Shown piece after piece: positions 1-6,358 of a stretch of 20,893 bases of DNA (position 1 is its first letter; each line of letters starts with the position of its first letter). The stretch is from assembly GCA_031272415.1 (NCBI GenBank), contig JAISTU010000064.1, positions 1 to 20,893 of the forward strand, given 5' to 3'. The notes beneath the pieces were generated by a model that worked only from the letters and a program-made list of their open reading frames with translations, was not told the origin of the DNA and ran no database searches. The DNA is from Bacteroidales bacterium. Its GTDB lineage: Bacteria > Bacteroidota > Bacteroidia > Bacteroidales > WCHB1-69. The position numbers and the translations under genes were made by a program.

Positions 1-306
1 CTGTTCCGTCAGTGGAAAAGCAGCGTTAAAGGGCGCGACTGGTACGATTTTGAATGGTATGTGCGGAATAATATTGCGCTGAATTTTAAGCATTTACAGC
101 AACGCACCGAACAAATCAATGCCATTCGGAACGCGGATTTTACGCCCGAAATATTCAAGACAATGCTGCGCGAAAAAATCTTGAAAACGGACATTAACGC
201 CGTAACAAACGACGTCCGCCCGTTTCTGAAAAATCCTGCGGAATTGGGTATTTGGAGTGCGGATTATTTTTTGCAACTTGTTGATATGATACGGTTTGAG
301 AAATGA
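1..306 (+). CDS. AbiEii/AbiGii-family nucleotidyltransferase toxin, C-terminal part (5' end outside window)
   Basis: The frame is open from the first base to a TGA at 304-306, so this is the last 101 codons of a longer gene. The residues KGRDWYDFEWYV near the start match the conserved KxRDxYDxxWYL block in the C-terminal half of AbiEii/AbiGii toxins. The following NFKHL, the VRPFLKNP stretch and the hydrophobic tail also fit that family. These proteins are nucleotidyltransferases paired with an AbiEi antitoxin in abortive-infection toxin-antitoxin modules; catalysis lies in the N-terminal part, which is not visible here. The antitoxin is normally just upstream, so it should lie left of the window. 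Codons are more GC-rich (many GCG, CGC, CCG) than in the genes that follow, suggesting recent acquisition. An internal ATG at 169 is not a credible start. The family call is confident; whether the gene is intact is unknown. Confidence 0.8.
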   Translation: MFRQWKSSVKGRDWYDFEWYVRNNIALNFKHLQQRTEQINAIRNADFTPEIFKTMLREKILKTDINAVTNDVRPFLKNPAELGIWSADYFLQLVDMIRFEK

Positions 307-527
307 AAATATTTTATTAACCGCCCGCAAGGGCAATAAAATTTATAAATATATGATTATCCCGACTTCGGCGGTCTTGTCATTTTGATAAAAAATTAAC
401 TGATTGATTATCAGTATTTTATGTTTTTCAGAAACGGATTTTTGAAATGTAGTGTCCCTGAATGGTTTTAGTCTTATTAAAATAATAATATTTTTTTTGT
501 TAAAAAGATAAAATATCCAAAAAAGTG

Positions 528-535
528 TATCTTTG
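528..535 (+). promoter_or_regulatory. Orphan promoter, -7 box TATCTTTG
   Basis: The context AAAAAAGTGTATCTTTGTATTTCCC is the same as at the rpmB promoter (13439-13446) and very like the one at 10923-10930. The nearest TTG upstream (497-499) is too far away for a standard -33 element. No intact gene follows; the next real gene, at 995, has its own promoter. Confidence 0.5.
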
Positions 536-583
536 TATTTCCCCAAAATTGTTAGATTCTTGTGTATAGGGGATCAACATGTA

Positions 584-691
584 ATGTTTTCAAAATCATA
601 GACGATTATTGCAACAAGTATGGGCGTGTCCTGTACAGATAGAGGCAAAGAATGGGGTGAAAAAGACGGTAATGCCCCCGCTAAATCGTAA
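584..691 (+). pseudogene. Possible remnant of a short coding sequence downstream of the orphan promoter
   Basis: ATG at 584 opens a 35-codon frame ending at TAA 689-691, interrupted at codon 6 by TAG (599-601). After the stop it reads TIIATSMGVSCTDRGKEWG and so on. The ATG lies about 50 bases after the -7 box at 528-535, a normal leader length, and the local composition is more GC-rich than the flanks. I recognise no family, and a frame this short can arise by chance, so this is only a pointer. Confidence 0.15.
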
Positions 692-783
692 CGTGTTAAT
701 ACTCTTTTGTTTACAAATCGAAACCGTCGAAGTCGGGATTAATATCAAAATGTAGCAAAAACAGGCCATTGTAAAAAGTGGGG

Positions 784-804
784 ATTGCGGGGCGAGCCCG
801 CAAT
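784..804. repeat. REP-type palindrome (copy 1)
   Basis: ATTGCGGG and CCCGCAAT form a perfect 8-bp stem around GCGAG. A second copy is at 15832-15852 and has the same neighbours: GGGG before the stem, GACG after it, and an R1 repeat about 20 bases further on. Short palindromes of this type are widespread intergenic repeats in bacteria; antisense translation of this copy gives the familiar spurious peptide HCGLAPQSP. Confidence 0.75.
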
Positions 805-820
805 GACGGTGGAGGCACAA

Positions 821-873
821 ATTTTAGAACGTTTTTATCCCAAAATGCAAAAAAAATCTACACTCTTCACTCT
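821..873 (+). repeat. R1 dispersed intergenic repeat, copy a
   Basis: R1 core order is TTTTAGAACG, TTTTTATCCC, AAAATGC, an A-tract, then CTACACTCT. This is one of the fullest copies. It follows REP copy 1 and precedes the M13 peptidase promoter. Related copies lie at 4199-4252 (-), 5018-5050 (+), 10572-10610 (-), 10811-10850 (+), 15746-15807 (-), 15962-16018 (+, partial) and 20654-20700 (-). Confidence 0.7.
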
Positions 874-921
874 CCCCTCTCCATTATTAACCGTTATTTG
901 TTGATAACTTTTTCAAAAAAA

Positions 922-954
922 TGTTGTTTTGTATTGTTTTTTTGAGTATCTTTG
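922..954 (+). promoter_or_regulatory. Promoter of the M13 peptidase gene
   Basis: The -7 box TATCTTTG is at 947-954, with TTG at 924-926 twenty bases upstream. This matches the Bacteroidota sigma-ABfr pattern TTTG-N19-TAnnTTTG. The start codon at 995 is 40 bases downstream. Confidence 0.6.
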
Positions 955-994
955 CAATTGGGTATTTTTATTATTTTTTTATAAGATTAAGTAA

Positions 995-3055
995 ATGAGA
1001 TATATAATATTGACAATCAGTTTAATAATAGTAATGACACAGTGTTCACAGACAAAGAATACAGACAAAGAAGTTCAAAAGGAACTCACATCGGGGATTA
1101 ATAAGGCATTTTTGGATACAACAGTATCGCCAAAAGAAGATTTTTATCAATATGCCTGCGGAGGTTGGATTAAATTGCACCCTCTGACGGACGAGTATGC
1201 CCGATATGGCAGTTTTGAAAAATTAGATGAGGATAATGAACTCAAAATCAAAGAATTAGTTATTGATTTGAGTGCAAAAAAACACAAAAAAGGTTCTTTA
1301 TCGCAAAAAATCAGTGATATTTACAATTTAGGTATGGACAGTGCCCGTTTGCAAAAAGAAGGGGCTACTCCGGTTTTGCCACTCTTGCAATCGGTGTCTA
1401 CAATTACCACTAAATCAGACATTTATGCAAAAATTGCATATTTGCACACCATCGGTATTCGCCCATTTTTTAGCACTATTGGTGAGGCTGACCCCAATAA
1501 TAGTGATATGAATATTTGTTGGTTATGGCAAGGCGGTTTAGGAATTGGCGATAGAGATTATTATCTTGATAAAAATATGGCAGACATTAAAGCAAAATAT
1601 AAACAGTTGATTATCAACATGTTTGACAAGGTAAAAATGTCCCAAATTCTTAATACTTCTCACACTTCTCAACAATTGGCGGAATTGGTTTTGCAATTGG
1701 AAACACAATTGGCTGAAAATGCGATGAATAAGCATGACAAAAGAGACCCTTACAAAACGTTCAATCTCCGCTCTGTCAAAGATGTGCAGAAAATGTTTGG
1801 CAATTTTGACATTTTATCCTATTTTTCAACTATTGGAGTGAGCAAAATGGACTCTCTCAATGTTGGACAGCCACATTTTTTTGAAAAATTAGGGTCTATT
1901 TTTGAAAAAACAGATATTTTAACACTCAAAGCCTACCTTTGTTGGAATATTATCAACGATGCGGCGGAGTTTTTAAGCGATGATTTTGTTAAAGAAAATT
2001 TTGCTTTTTATGGAGAAGCATTATCGGGTAAAAAAGCCATAAAAGAGCGTTGGAAAAGAACTTTATCGGTTGTGAATGGCTCTTTGGGCGAGGCTGTTGG
2101 GCAATTATATGTGGAAAAATATTTTCCCCAAGAAGCCAAAGAAAGAATGTTGCATTTAGTTGATAATCTGCGTACTGCATTAGCACAACGCATTAACGGC
2201 AACACTTGGATGTCGGATACAACCAAAATTAAAGCCATTGAAAAATTAAACGCTTTTAGGGTCAAAATAGGCTACCCTGATAAATGGAGAAATTATGATA
2301 AATTGACCATTGACCCCTCAAAAAGTTACTATGACAATATTTTGGAGGCTCAAAAATTTGAACTTGCTTACCAAATCTCCAAAATTAACAAACCTGTTGA
2401 GAAAGATTTATGGCTAATGACCCCACAGACGGTGAATGCATATTACAATCCAACCACGAATGAGATTTGTTTCCCTGCGGCGATATTGCAACCGCCATTT
2501 TTTGACATGAATGCCGATGATGCGGTCAATTATGGGGCTATCGGTGTGGTCATCGGGCATGAAATGACACATGGTTTTGATGATAAAGGACGTCTGTATG
2601 ATAAAAATGGCAACTTATCCGATTGGTGGACAAAGGATGATGACAAACGTTTCAAAGAAAGAATACAGATTTTGATTGAACATTTTAACCATATTGAGGT
2701 TTATCCGGGCATTTTTGCAGACGGAAATTTCACTTTGGGCGAAAATATTGCCGATAATGGCGGCTTACAAGTGAGTTTTTTGGCAATGGAAATCGCTAAA
2801 AAAGAAGGACTTATAAAAGAAAATATAGATGGTTTTACCGCCGCAGAGCGTTTCTTTTTGGCGTATGCAACCGTTTGGGCAAATACAATTAGAGATGAGG
2901 AAATTAAACGGCGTACAAAAGAAGATACTCATTCGCTGGGTATGTGGCGTGTCAATGGCACACTGCCACATGTAGAAGCATTTTTACAAACGTTTGATAT
3001 TCAAAAAGATAACAAAATGTATCTGCCTGTTGAAAAACGAGCAAATATATGGTAA
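995..3055 (+). CDS. pepO: M13-family zinc metalloendopeptidase (PepO/neprilysin type), probable lipoprotein
   Basis: This 686-residue protein cuts short peptides outside the cytoplasm. The zinc site is HEMTH at residues 522-526, with the third ligand E583 in GENIADNGG; the NAYY substrate-binding motif is at 481-484. The N-terminal half (about 35-440) is the helical M13_N domain and the remainder is the catalytic domain, and the length is normal for the family. The N terminus is a hydrophobic segment ending at Cys17 in VMTQC, which could be a lipobox although it lacks the usual small residues before Cys. The C terminus ends in NIW where many relatives have a CxxW motif. The promoter at 922-954 supports the start at 995. 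The glucosaminidase gene begins 18 bases downstream, so the two are probably co-transcribed. The family call is very secure; the substrate is unknown. Confidence 0.95.
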   Translation: MRYIILTISLIIVMTQCSQTKNTDKEVQKELTSGINKAFLDTTVSPKEDFYQYACGGWIKLHPLTDEYARYGSFEKLDEDNELKIKELVIDLSAKKHKKGSLSQKISDIYNLGMDSARLQKEGATPVLPLLQSVSTITTKSDIYAKIAYLHTIGIRPFFSTIGEADPNNSDMNICWLWQGGLGIGDRDYYLDKNMADIKAKYKQLIINMFDKVKMSQILNTSHTSQQLAELVLQLETQLAENAMNKHDKRDPYKTFNLRSVKDVQKMFGNFDILSYFSTIGVSKMDSLNVGQPHFFEKLGSIFEKTDILTLKAYLCWNIINDAAEFLSDDFVKENFAFYGEALSGKKAIKERWKRTLSVVNGSLGEAVGQLYVEKYFPQEAKERMLHLVDNLRTALAQRINGNTWMSDTTKIKAIEKLNAFRVKIGYPDKWRNYDKLTIDPSKSYYDNILEAQKFELAYQISKINKPVEKDLWLMTPQTVNAYYNPTTNEICFPAAILQPPFFDMNADDAVNYGAIGVVIGHEMTHGFDDKGRLYDKNGNLSDWWTKDDDKRFKERIQILIEHFNHIEVYPGIFADGNFTLGENIADNGGLQVSFLAMEIAKKEGLIKENIDGFTAAERFFLAYATVWANTIRDEEIKRRTKEDTHSLGMWRVNGTLPHVEAFLQTFDIQKDNKMYLPVEKRANIW

Positions 3056-3073
3056 AATTCTAATACAACACCA

Positions 3074-4192
3074 ATGGAGAAAAAAAGAAAACATTTTGGA
3101 GTAGTTTTTTTGTGCTGGATAGCCTGCTTTTGTAGTCATAATGCAATAGGTCAAGAGTATGATTCTAAACAGATTATAGAATATATCAATCAATATGCAC
3201 AAGCCGCCATTGAGCAGATGAATATGCACAAAATTCCGGCAAGTATTACTTTGGCACAAGGCATTTTGGAGTCGGGGGCAGGCACAAGTGCATTGGCACG
3301 ACAAGCCAACAACCATTTCGGTATCAAATGCCACAATACTTGGAAAGGGGCTGCAATGTACAAAAATGATGACAAAGCCAATGAATGTTTTCGCAAATAT
3401 TCTCACCCTTTGGAGTCTTTCGATGACCACAGCAGAGTGTTGCAGGCAAAACGTTATTCTGAATTATTTCTCTTGGAATTGACCGATTATAAAGGCTGGG
3501 CACGCGGTTTAAAAAAATGTGGCTATGCGACCAATCCGCAATATGCAGATAAATTGATTTCAATTATAGAAAAGTATGAATTACAGGCATTTGACAAAGT
3601 CTACAGTCCGCTCAATCCATATCAAGATTTGCCATTAGCCGAAAATACAACTGTCCAAAAATCGGGTTTGCAAGCCACCCATACCCCATCACAAAGTATT
3701 GATATTGAGAATAAACATGCTAAATCGGTCTATCCTAAACCGATTGCCGACAAGCCCGTTTTTAAACCCCGTCCGGTAGCGGAAGATGACCCCATTGTCA
3801 AAGAAACAAAGCCTGTTTATAAAGGTTTTCATGCCATAGATTACCCTTATACCGACCGCCCTGTGTATCGCAATAATGATGCTTGCTTTGTGGTCGCTCA
3901 AAAAGGTGATACTTATTACAGTATTGCCGTTGATGTACAATTGGGAATCAATACACTCAAATCATACAATGACTTACTTGACAAAAAATACGAACCCATG
4001 GAGGGCGAGCCTGTTTATATTGAAAAAAAATCTAAATATGCAGGACAAAGAGTTTATGTAACTCGCGGGGGTGAAACATTGCGGGATATATCGCAAATGT
4101 ATGGCTGTCAATTGTCTACACTTCTCAAATTAAACGACATCCCACAAACAACCTCCCTCCCACACGATACAAAAATTATTATGAGAAAATAA
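3074..4192 (+). CDS. Secreted N-acetylglucosaminidase (GH73-like) with two C-terminal LysM domains
   Basis: This 372-residue exported peptidoglycan hydrolase has a signal peptide ending near AIG|Q (residue 27). The glucosaminidase domain spans roughly residues 30-175 and carries ASITLAQGILESGAG, where E66 is the expected catalytic acid, followed by NNHFGIKCH and SHPLESFDDH, which are typical of the family. A Pro/Lys-rich linker (about 190-265) leads to LysM 1 (about 272-320, FVVAQKGDTYYSIA) and LysM 2 (about 328-371, YVTRGGETLRDIS), which bind glycan strands. The enzyme probably cleaves the GlcNAc-MurNAc bond during wall remodelling or cell separation. It follows the M13 peptidase by 18 bases with no terminator between them. 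In the phylum this architecture is often annotated as endo-beta-N-acetylglucosaminidase. No anomalies seen. Confidence 0.92.
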   Translation: MEKKRKHFGVVFLCWIACFCSHNAIGQEYDSKQIIEYINQYAQAAIEQMNMHKIPASITLAQGILESGAGTSALARQANNHFGIKCHNTWKGAAMYKNDDKANECFRKYSHPLESFDDHSRVLQAKRYSELFLLELTDYKGWARGLKKCGYATNPQYADKLISIIEKYELQAFDKVYSPLNPYQDLPLAENTTVQKSGLQATHTPSQSIDIENKHAKSVYPKPIADKPVFKPRPVAEDDPIVKETKPVYKGFHAIDYPYTDRPVYRNNDACFVVAQKGDTYYSIAVDVQLGINTLKSYNDLLDKKYEPMEGEPVYIEKKSKYAGQRVYVTRGGETLRDISQMYGCQLSTLLKLNDIPQTTSLPHDTKIIMRK

Positions 4193-4198
4193 ATATCA

Positions 4199-4252
4199 GA
4201 GTGTAGAGTGTAGATTTTTTTTTGTATTTTAGGAGAAAAATGTTCTAAAATT
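4199..4252 (-). repeat. R1 dispersed repeat, copy b
   Basis: Inverted R1 copy: AGTGTAGAGTGTAGA, then a T-tract, GTATTTTAGGAG and TGTTCTAAAA. It lies just after the stop of the glucosaminidase gene. Unlike most copies it is not upstream of a gene reading in its own direction. Confidence 0.6.
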
Positions 4253-4432
4253 GGACATTTCCTGTCCGAGCGATGCCTCTTCACTTGCATGTTATAACAT
4301 CTTGATAATCAATTCTTTTCAACTAAAATCTACAAAATAGCAAAAAAAAATAACTCAAACAATACAATTATTTTTTTTTATTACGTTATAAAAAAAAAAA
4401 ATTTGTAATAATTAAAAAAAAATAAAATAACA

Positions 4433-5002
4433 ATGAAAACAGTAGATAAAGTAATTTTTTTGGATATTGACGGAGTGTTGCAACCTTTTAGTTCGCGAGA
4501 ACGATTTGAACATGTTAATAATATGCAACCAACTTATGACGAATTATGGAATAAATTTGGGGTAGATTACTCGGTTTATGATAAATATGATGTTGCGGCT
4601 GTGGTTTATGATTGGGATAAAGAAGCGGTTGCCGAATTAAAGCGTATTCTCGAAACAACAGGAGCATCTATCGTAATATCAAGCGATTGGAGACAAAGAA
4701 AAACAATTGATATTTTGACCAATTTTTTCAGAATTTATGGGTTAGCAGACTATATATATGATTACACACCTGACCTTGATTATGGAACTATAAAAAAATT
4801 TAAGCAAACAGAAGAATATTCAAAATATCACGAGTGGCGATCAATTGAAATTGCAGAATATTTAAAAGCACACCCTCAAATAACAAAATGGGTCGCCATA
4901 GATGATTTGAATTTAGCCGAAGATTTTCCCAACAATGCGGTTGTAATTTATTCAATATTAAAGAAAAAGTATGGCGATGAATGTATAAAATTGCTCACTT
5001 AA
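4433..5002 (+). CDS. HAD-superfamily hydrolase-like protein (HAD_SAK family)
   Basis: The protein is 189 residues and cytosolic, with no signal peptide. HAD motif I is FLDIDGVL with nucleophile D11 and general acid D13. Motif II is VISSDWR (S83/S84). Motif IV is VAIDDLN (D157, D158), which binds magnesium. The RxxEI segment at 136-140 and the overall size resemble the HAD domain first described in Swiss-army-knife RNA-repair proteins (HAD_SAK), here as a stand-alone protein. A phosphatase on a small molecule or nucleic-acid end is plausible, but the substrate cannot be inferred. The gene is alone, in an AT-rich setting, between an operon ending at 4192 and a convergent gene ending at 5069. 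No clear -7 box is visible upstream. The motifs make the fold secure. Confidence 0.82.
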   Translation: MKTVDKVIFLDIDGVLQPFSSRERFEHVNNMQPTYDELWNKFGVDYSVYDKYDVAAVVYDWDKEAVAELKRILETTGASIVISSDWRQRKTIDILTNFFRIYGLADYIYDYTPDLDYGTIKKFKQTEEYSKYHEWRSIEIAEYLKAHPQITKWVAIDDLNLAEDFPNNAVVIYSILKKKYGDECIKLLT

Positions 5003-5017
5003 TCAACAATTTTTGCT

Positions 5018-5050
5018 AAATTTTAGAACGTTTTTATGCAAAAAAAACTT
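5018..5050 (+). repeat. R1 dispersed repeat, copy c (shortened)
   Basis: TTTTAGAACGTTTTTA is followed directly by TGCAAAAAAA, so the CCCAAAA segment present in the longer copies is missing. It sits between two convergent genes. Confidence 0.55.
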
Positions 5051-5068
5051 CTAAATTTTAATTGCGAC

Positions 5069-5659
5069 TCACAGTTCTCCTGTTTCGAGTAGCCTTACAA
5101 TTTTTTCTATCTCTTTGTCGGCACCTTTGGGGTCATACTCGTCTTTGAGATTGAATTTAAACATGCGGGCTATCGCTTGATAAAAAAAGGCTCTAAAACT
5201 GCCTCTTAATTCTTTGACAATTTTGTAAGTTGTTTTGCCTGTTTCTCTGTCCACTAATTTGAGCAAAATAAGTCCTTGTGAGAAAGTTAGATTTTCAATT
5301 TGTTTAGAAAATTGCTTAACTAATTGTTTTTCAGCGATTTTCATTTGTTTTTGTCTTTCGTCAGGGTCAGGAATTTGGCTCAACATGACATCATATTCTT
5401 GCAATTTATTGGCAGCCATGCGTGCGTAAGGATATACTTTTATGATATTATTGACTAATTTTGTGTATCTATCACGCTCTTTTTTGCTCACATTTGCCCG
5501 AAATTGAATAATAATGCAATTCGGCAAAGTAATCAAAGGCAAAGTGTCGCCGTCTTCTTCTATATAAACGGGGTACAATTTGCCTTTGTATGGATTATCT
5601 TGCCCCACAACGGCTATTCCTGCAAGGAAAAGACAGGCAATCCAAACTATTTTTTTCAT
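5069..5659 (-). CDS. DUF4294-family secreted protein
   Basis: The protein is 196 residues, with a signal peptide ending near VVG|Q (residue 20). The mature part, with VYIEEDGDTLPLITLPN near the start, the charged helix VSKKERDRYTKLVNNI and then KVYPYARMAANKL, matches the Bacteroidota-specific DUF4294 family. No function is established. Its ATG (5657-5659) overlaps the TAA of the upstream OmpH-like gene (5659-5661) as TAATG, so the two are very probably translationally coupled. That pairing with a periplasmic chaperone suggests, without proving, an envelope role. Length is normal and the frame is intact. Confidence 0.85.
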   Translation of the reverse strand: MKKIVWIACLFLAGIAVVGQDNPYKGKLYPVYIEEDGDTLPLITLPNCIIIQFRANVSKKERDRYTKLVNNIIKVYPYARMAANKLQEYDVMLSQIPDPDERQKQMKIAEKQLVKQFSKQIENLTFSQGLILLKLVDRETGKTTYKIVKELRGSFRAFFYQAIARMFKFNLKDEYDPKGADKEIEKIVRLLETGEL

Positions 5660-6183
5660 TATTTTCCTACAACGCCCAATTTAGCCATTACCTGGTCGGT
5701 AATATCATATTTGGTGTCTGCATAAACAATAGTTAATGCTCCCGCTTTATCAAAAACAAAAGCATAACCTCTGTCTCTTGCATATTCTTCGATAGCGGTA
5801 AAAACTCTATCTTGTATAGGTTTGATGAGTTCTTCGCGTTTTTTATACAAATCGCCGTCTGTACCGAAGCGTTTTTTTTGCAATTCTTTGGCTTCATTTT
5901 CAGCATTGATAATTTCATTTTGTCTTTTTACCTTGGCATCTTCGGGTAAAATGACAGCATCTTGCTGATATTTTCTATACATCTCATCAATTGCCTTAAA
6001 TCGGGCTTCAATTTCTTTTTGCCAATCAATTGACAACTTTTCCAACTGTGCCTGTGCTTCTGTATAACTTGGCATACTGTTGAGAATCTCTTCGGAGTCA
6101 ATATAGGCATATTTTTGAGCCATTACTACACTGCTTGTACCCATTACAAGCCCTACTACTAATACACTGAGTATCTTTTTCAT
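5659..6183 (-). CDS. OmpH/Skp-like periplasmic chaperone
   Basis: The protein is 174 residues, with a signal peptide cleaved after VVMA (residue 22), giving mature QKYAYIDSEEIL. This start is typical of Bacteroidota OmpH proteins (YAYVDSEYIL-like). A long charged helical region (about 45-125, rich in Lys, Glu and Gln) forms the Skp tentacles, and the C-terminal segment GYAFVFDKAGALTIVYAD is the conserved end of the body domain. Skp binds unfolded outer-membrane proteins in the periplasm. The phylum often carries two such genes in tandem beside bamA; here there is one, followed by a coupled DUF4294 gene, and bamA is not in view. I see no clear promoter before it. Confidence 0.9.
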   Translation of the reverse strand: MKKILSVLVVGLVMGTSSVVMAQKYAYIDSEEILNSMPSYTEAQAQLEKLSIDWQKEIEARFKAIDEMYRKYQQDAVILPEDAKVKRQNEIINAENEAKELQKKRFGTDGDLYKKREELIKPIQDRVFTAIEEYARDRGYAFVFDKAGALTIVYADTKYDITDQVMAKLGVVGK

Positions 6184-6264
6184 TTTGAATATATACTTTA
6201 TTTATGATTAACTTTTAAATATTTTTTATAAATGCAAAATTCATGCCACTTTTGATTTCTTTGC

Positions 6265-6300
6265 AAAAAAAAAGCAGCAGGCACTAAAAAAAATACCTGC
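6265..6300 (-). terminator. Rho-independent terminator of the T9SS cargo gene
   Basis: On the minus strand GCAGGTA and TGCCTGC form a 7-bp stem (one G-U pair) and are followed by TGC and nine T. It starts about 60 bases after the stop codon at 6359. Confidence 0.6.
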
Positions 6301-6358
6301 CACAGAAATATCGAATGTAAAACTTCTCTTACCTTTTATTGAAAAATTACCTAAAAAA

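Larger units (their letters stand above)
357..742. repeat. Imperfect 17-bp inverted repeat bounding about 385 bp
   Basis: ATCCCGACTTCGGCGGT at 359-375 is matched in inverted orientation by ACCGTCGAAGTCGGGAT at 723-739, with one mismatch. The interval holds the orphan promoter and the broken short frame. It has the size and shape of a non-autonomous (MITE-like) element, but no target-site duplication is obvious and no second copy is present in the window. It may instead be two independent copies of a short repeat. Confidence 0.35.
307..994. other. Gene-free stretch with repeats and an orphan promoter
   Basis: No convincing gene lies in these 688 bases. From left to right they contain an imperfect inverted repeat (357-375 and 723-742), a strong -7 promoter box at 528-535 with no intact gene after it, a short reading frame interrupted by TAG (584-691), a REP-type palindrome (784-804), an R1 dispersed repeat (821-873) and the promoter of the M13 peptidase (922-954). 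Composition changes along the stretch: 590-700 is less AT-rich than its surroundings. This looks like a junction between acquired DNA carrying the AbiEii gene and the core chromosome. Confidence 0.6.

Noticed and set aside
596..820. 74-codon minus-strand frame with HCGLAPQSP
   Set aside because: The sequence is a read-through of the REP palindrome and repeat DNA; that peptide is a known spurious translation of this repeat type.
2984..3430. 148-codon minus-strand frame
   Set aside because: Lies wholly antisense to the M13 peptidase and glucosaminidase genes and has no recognisable domain or export signal in a sensible place.
4199..4225. Direct AGAGTGTAG repeats as a possible CRISPR array
   Set aside because: Units are under 10 bases, contiguous, without unique spacers; they belong to the R1 family.
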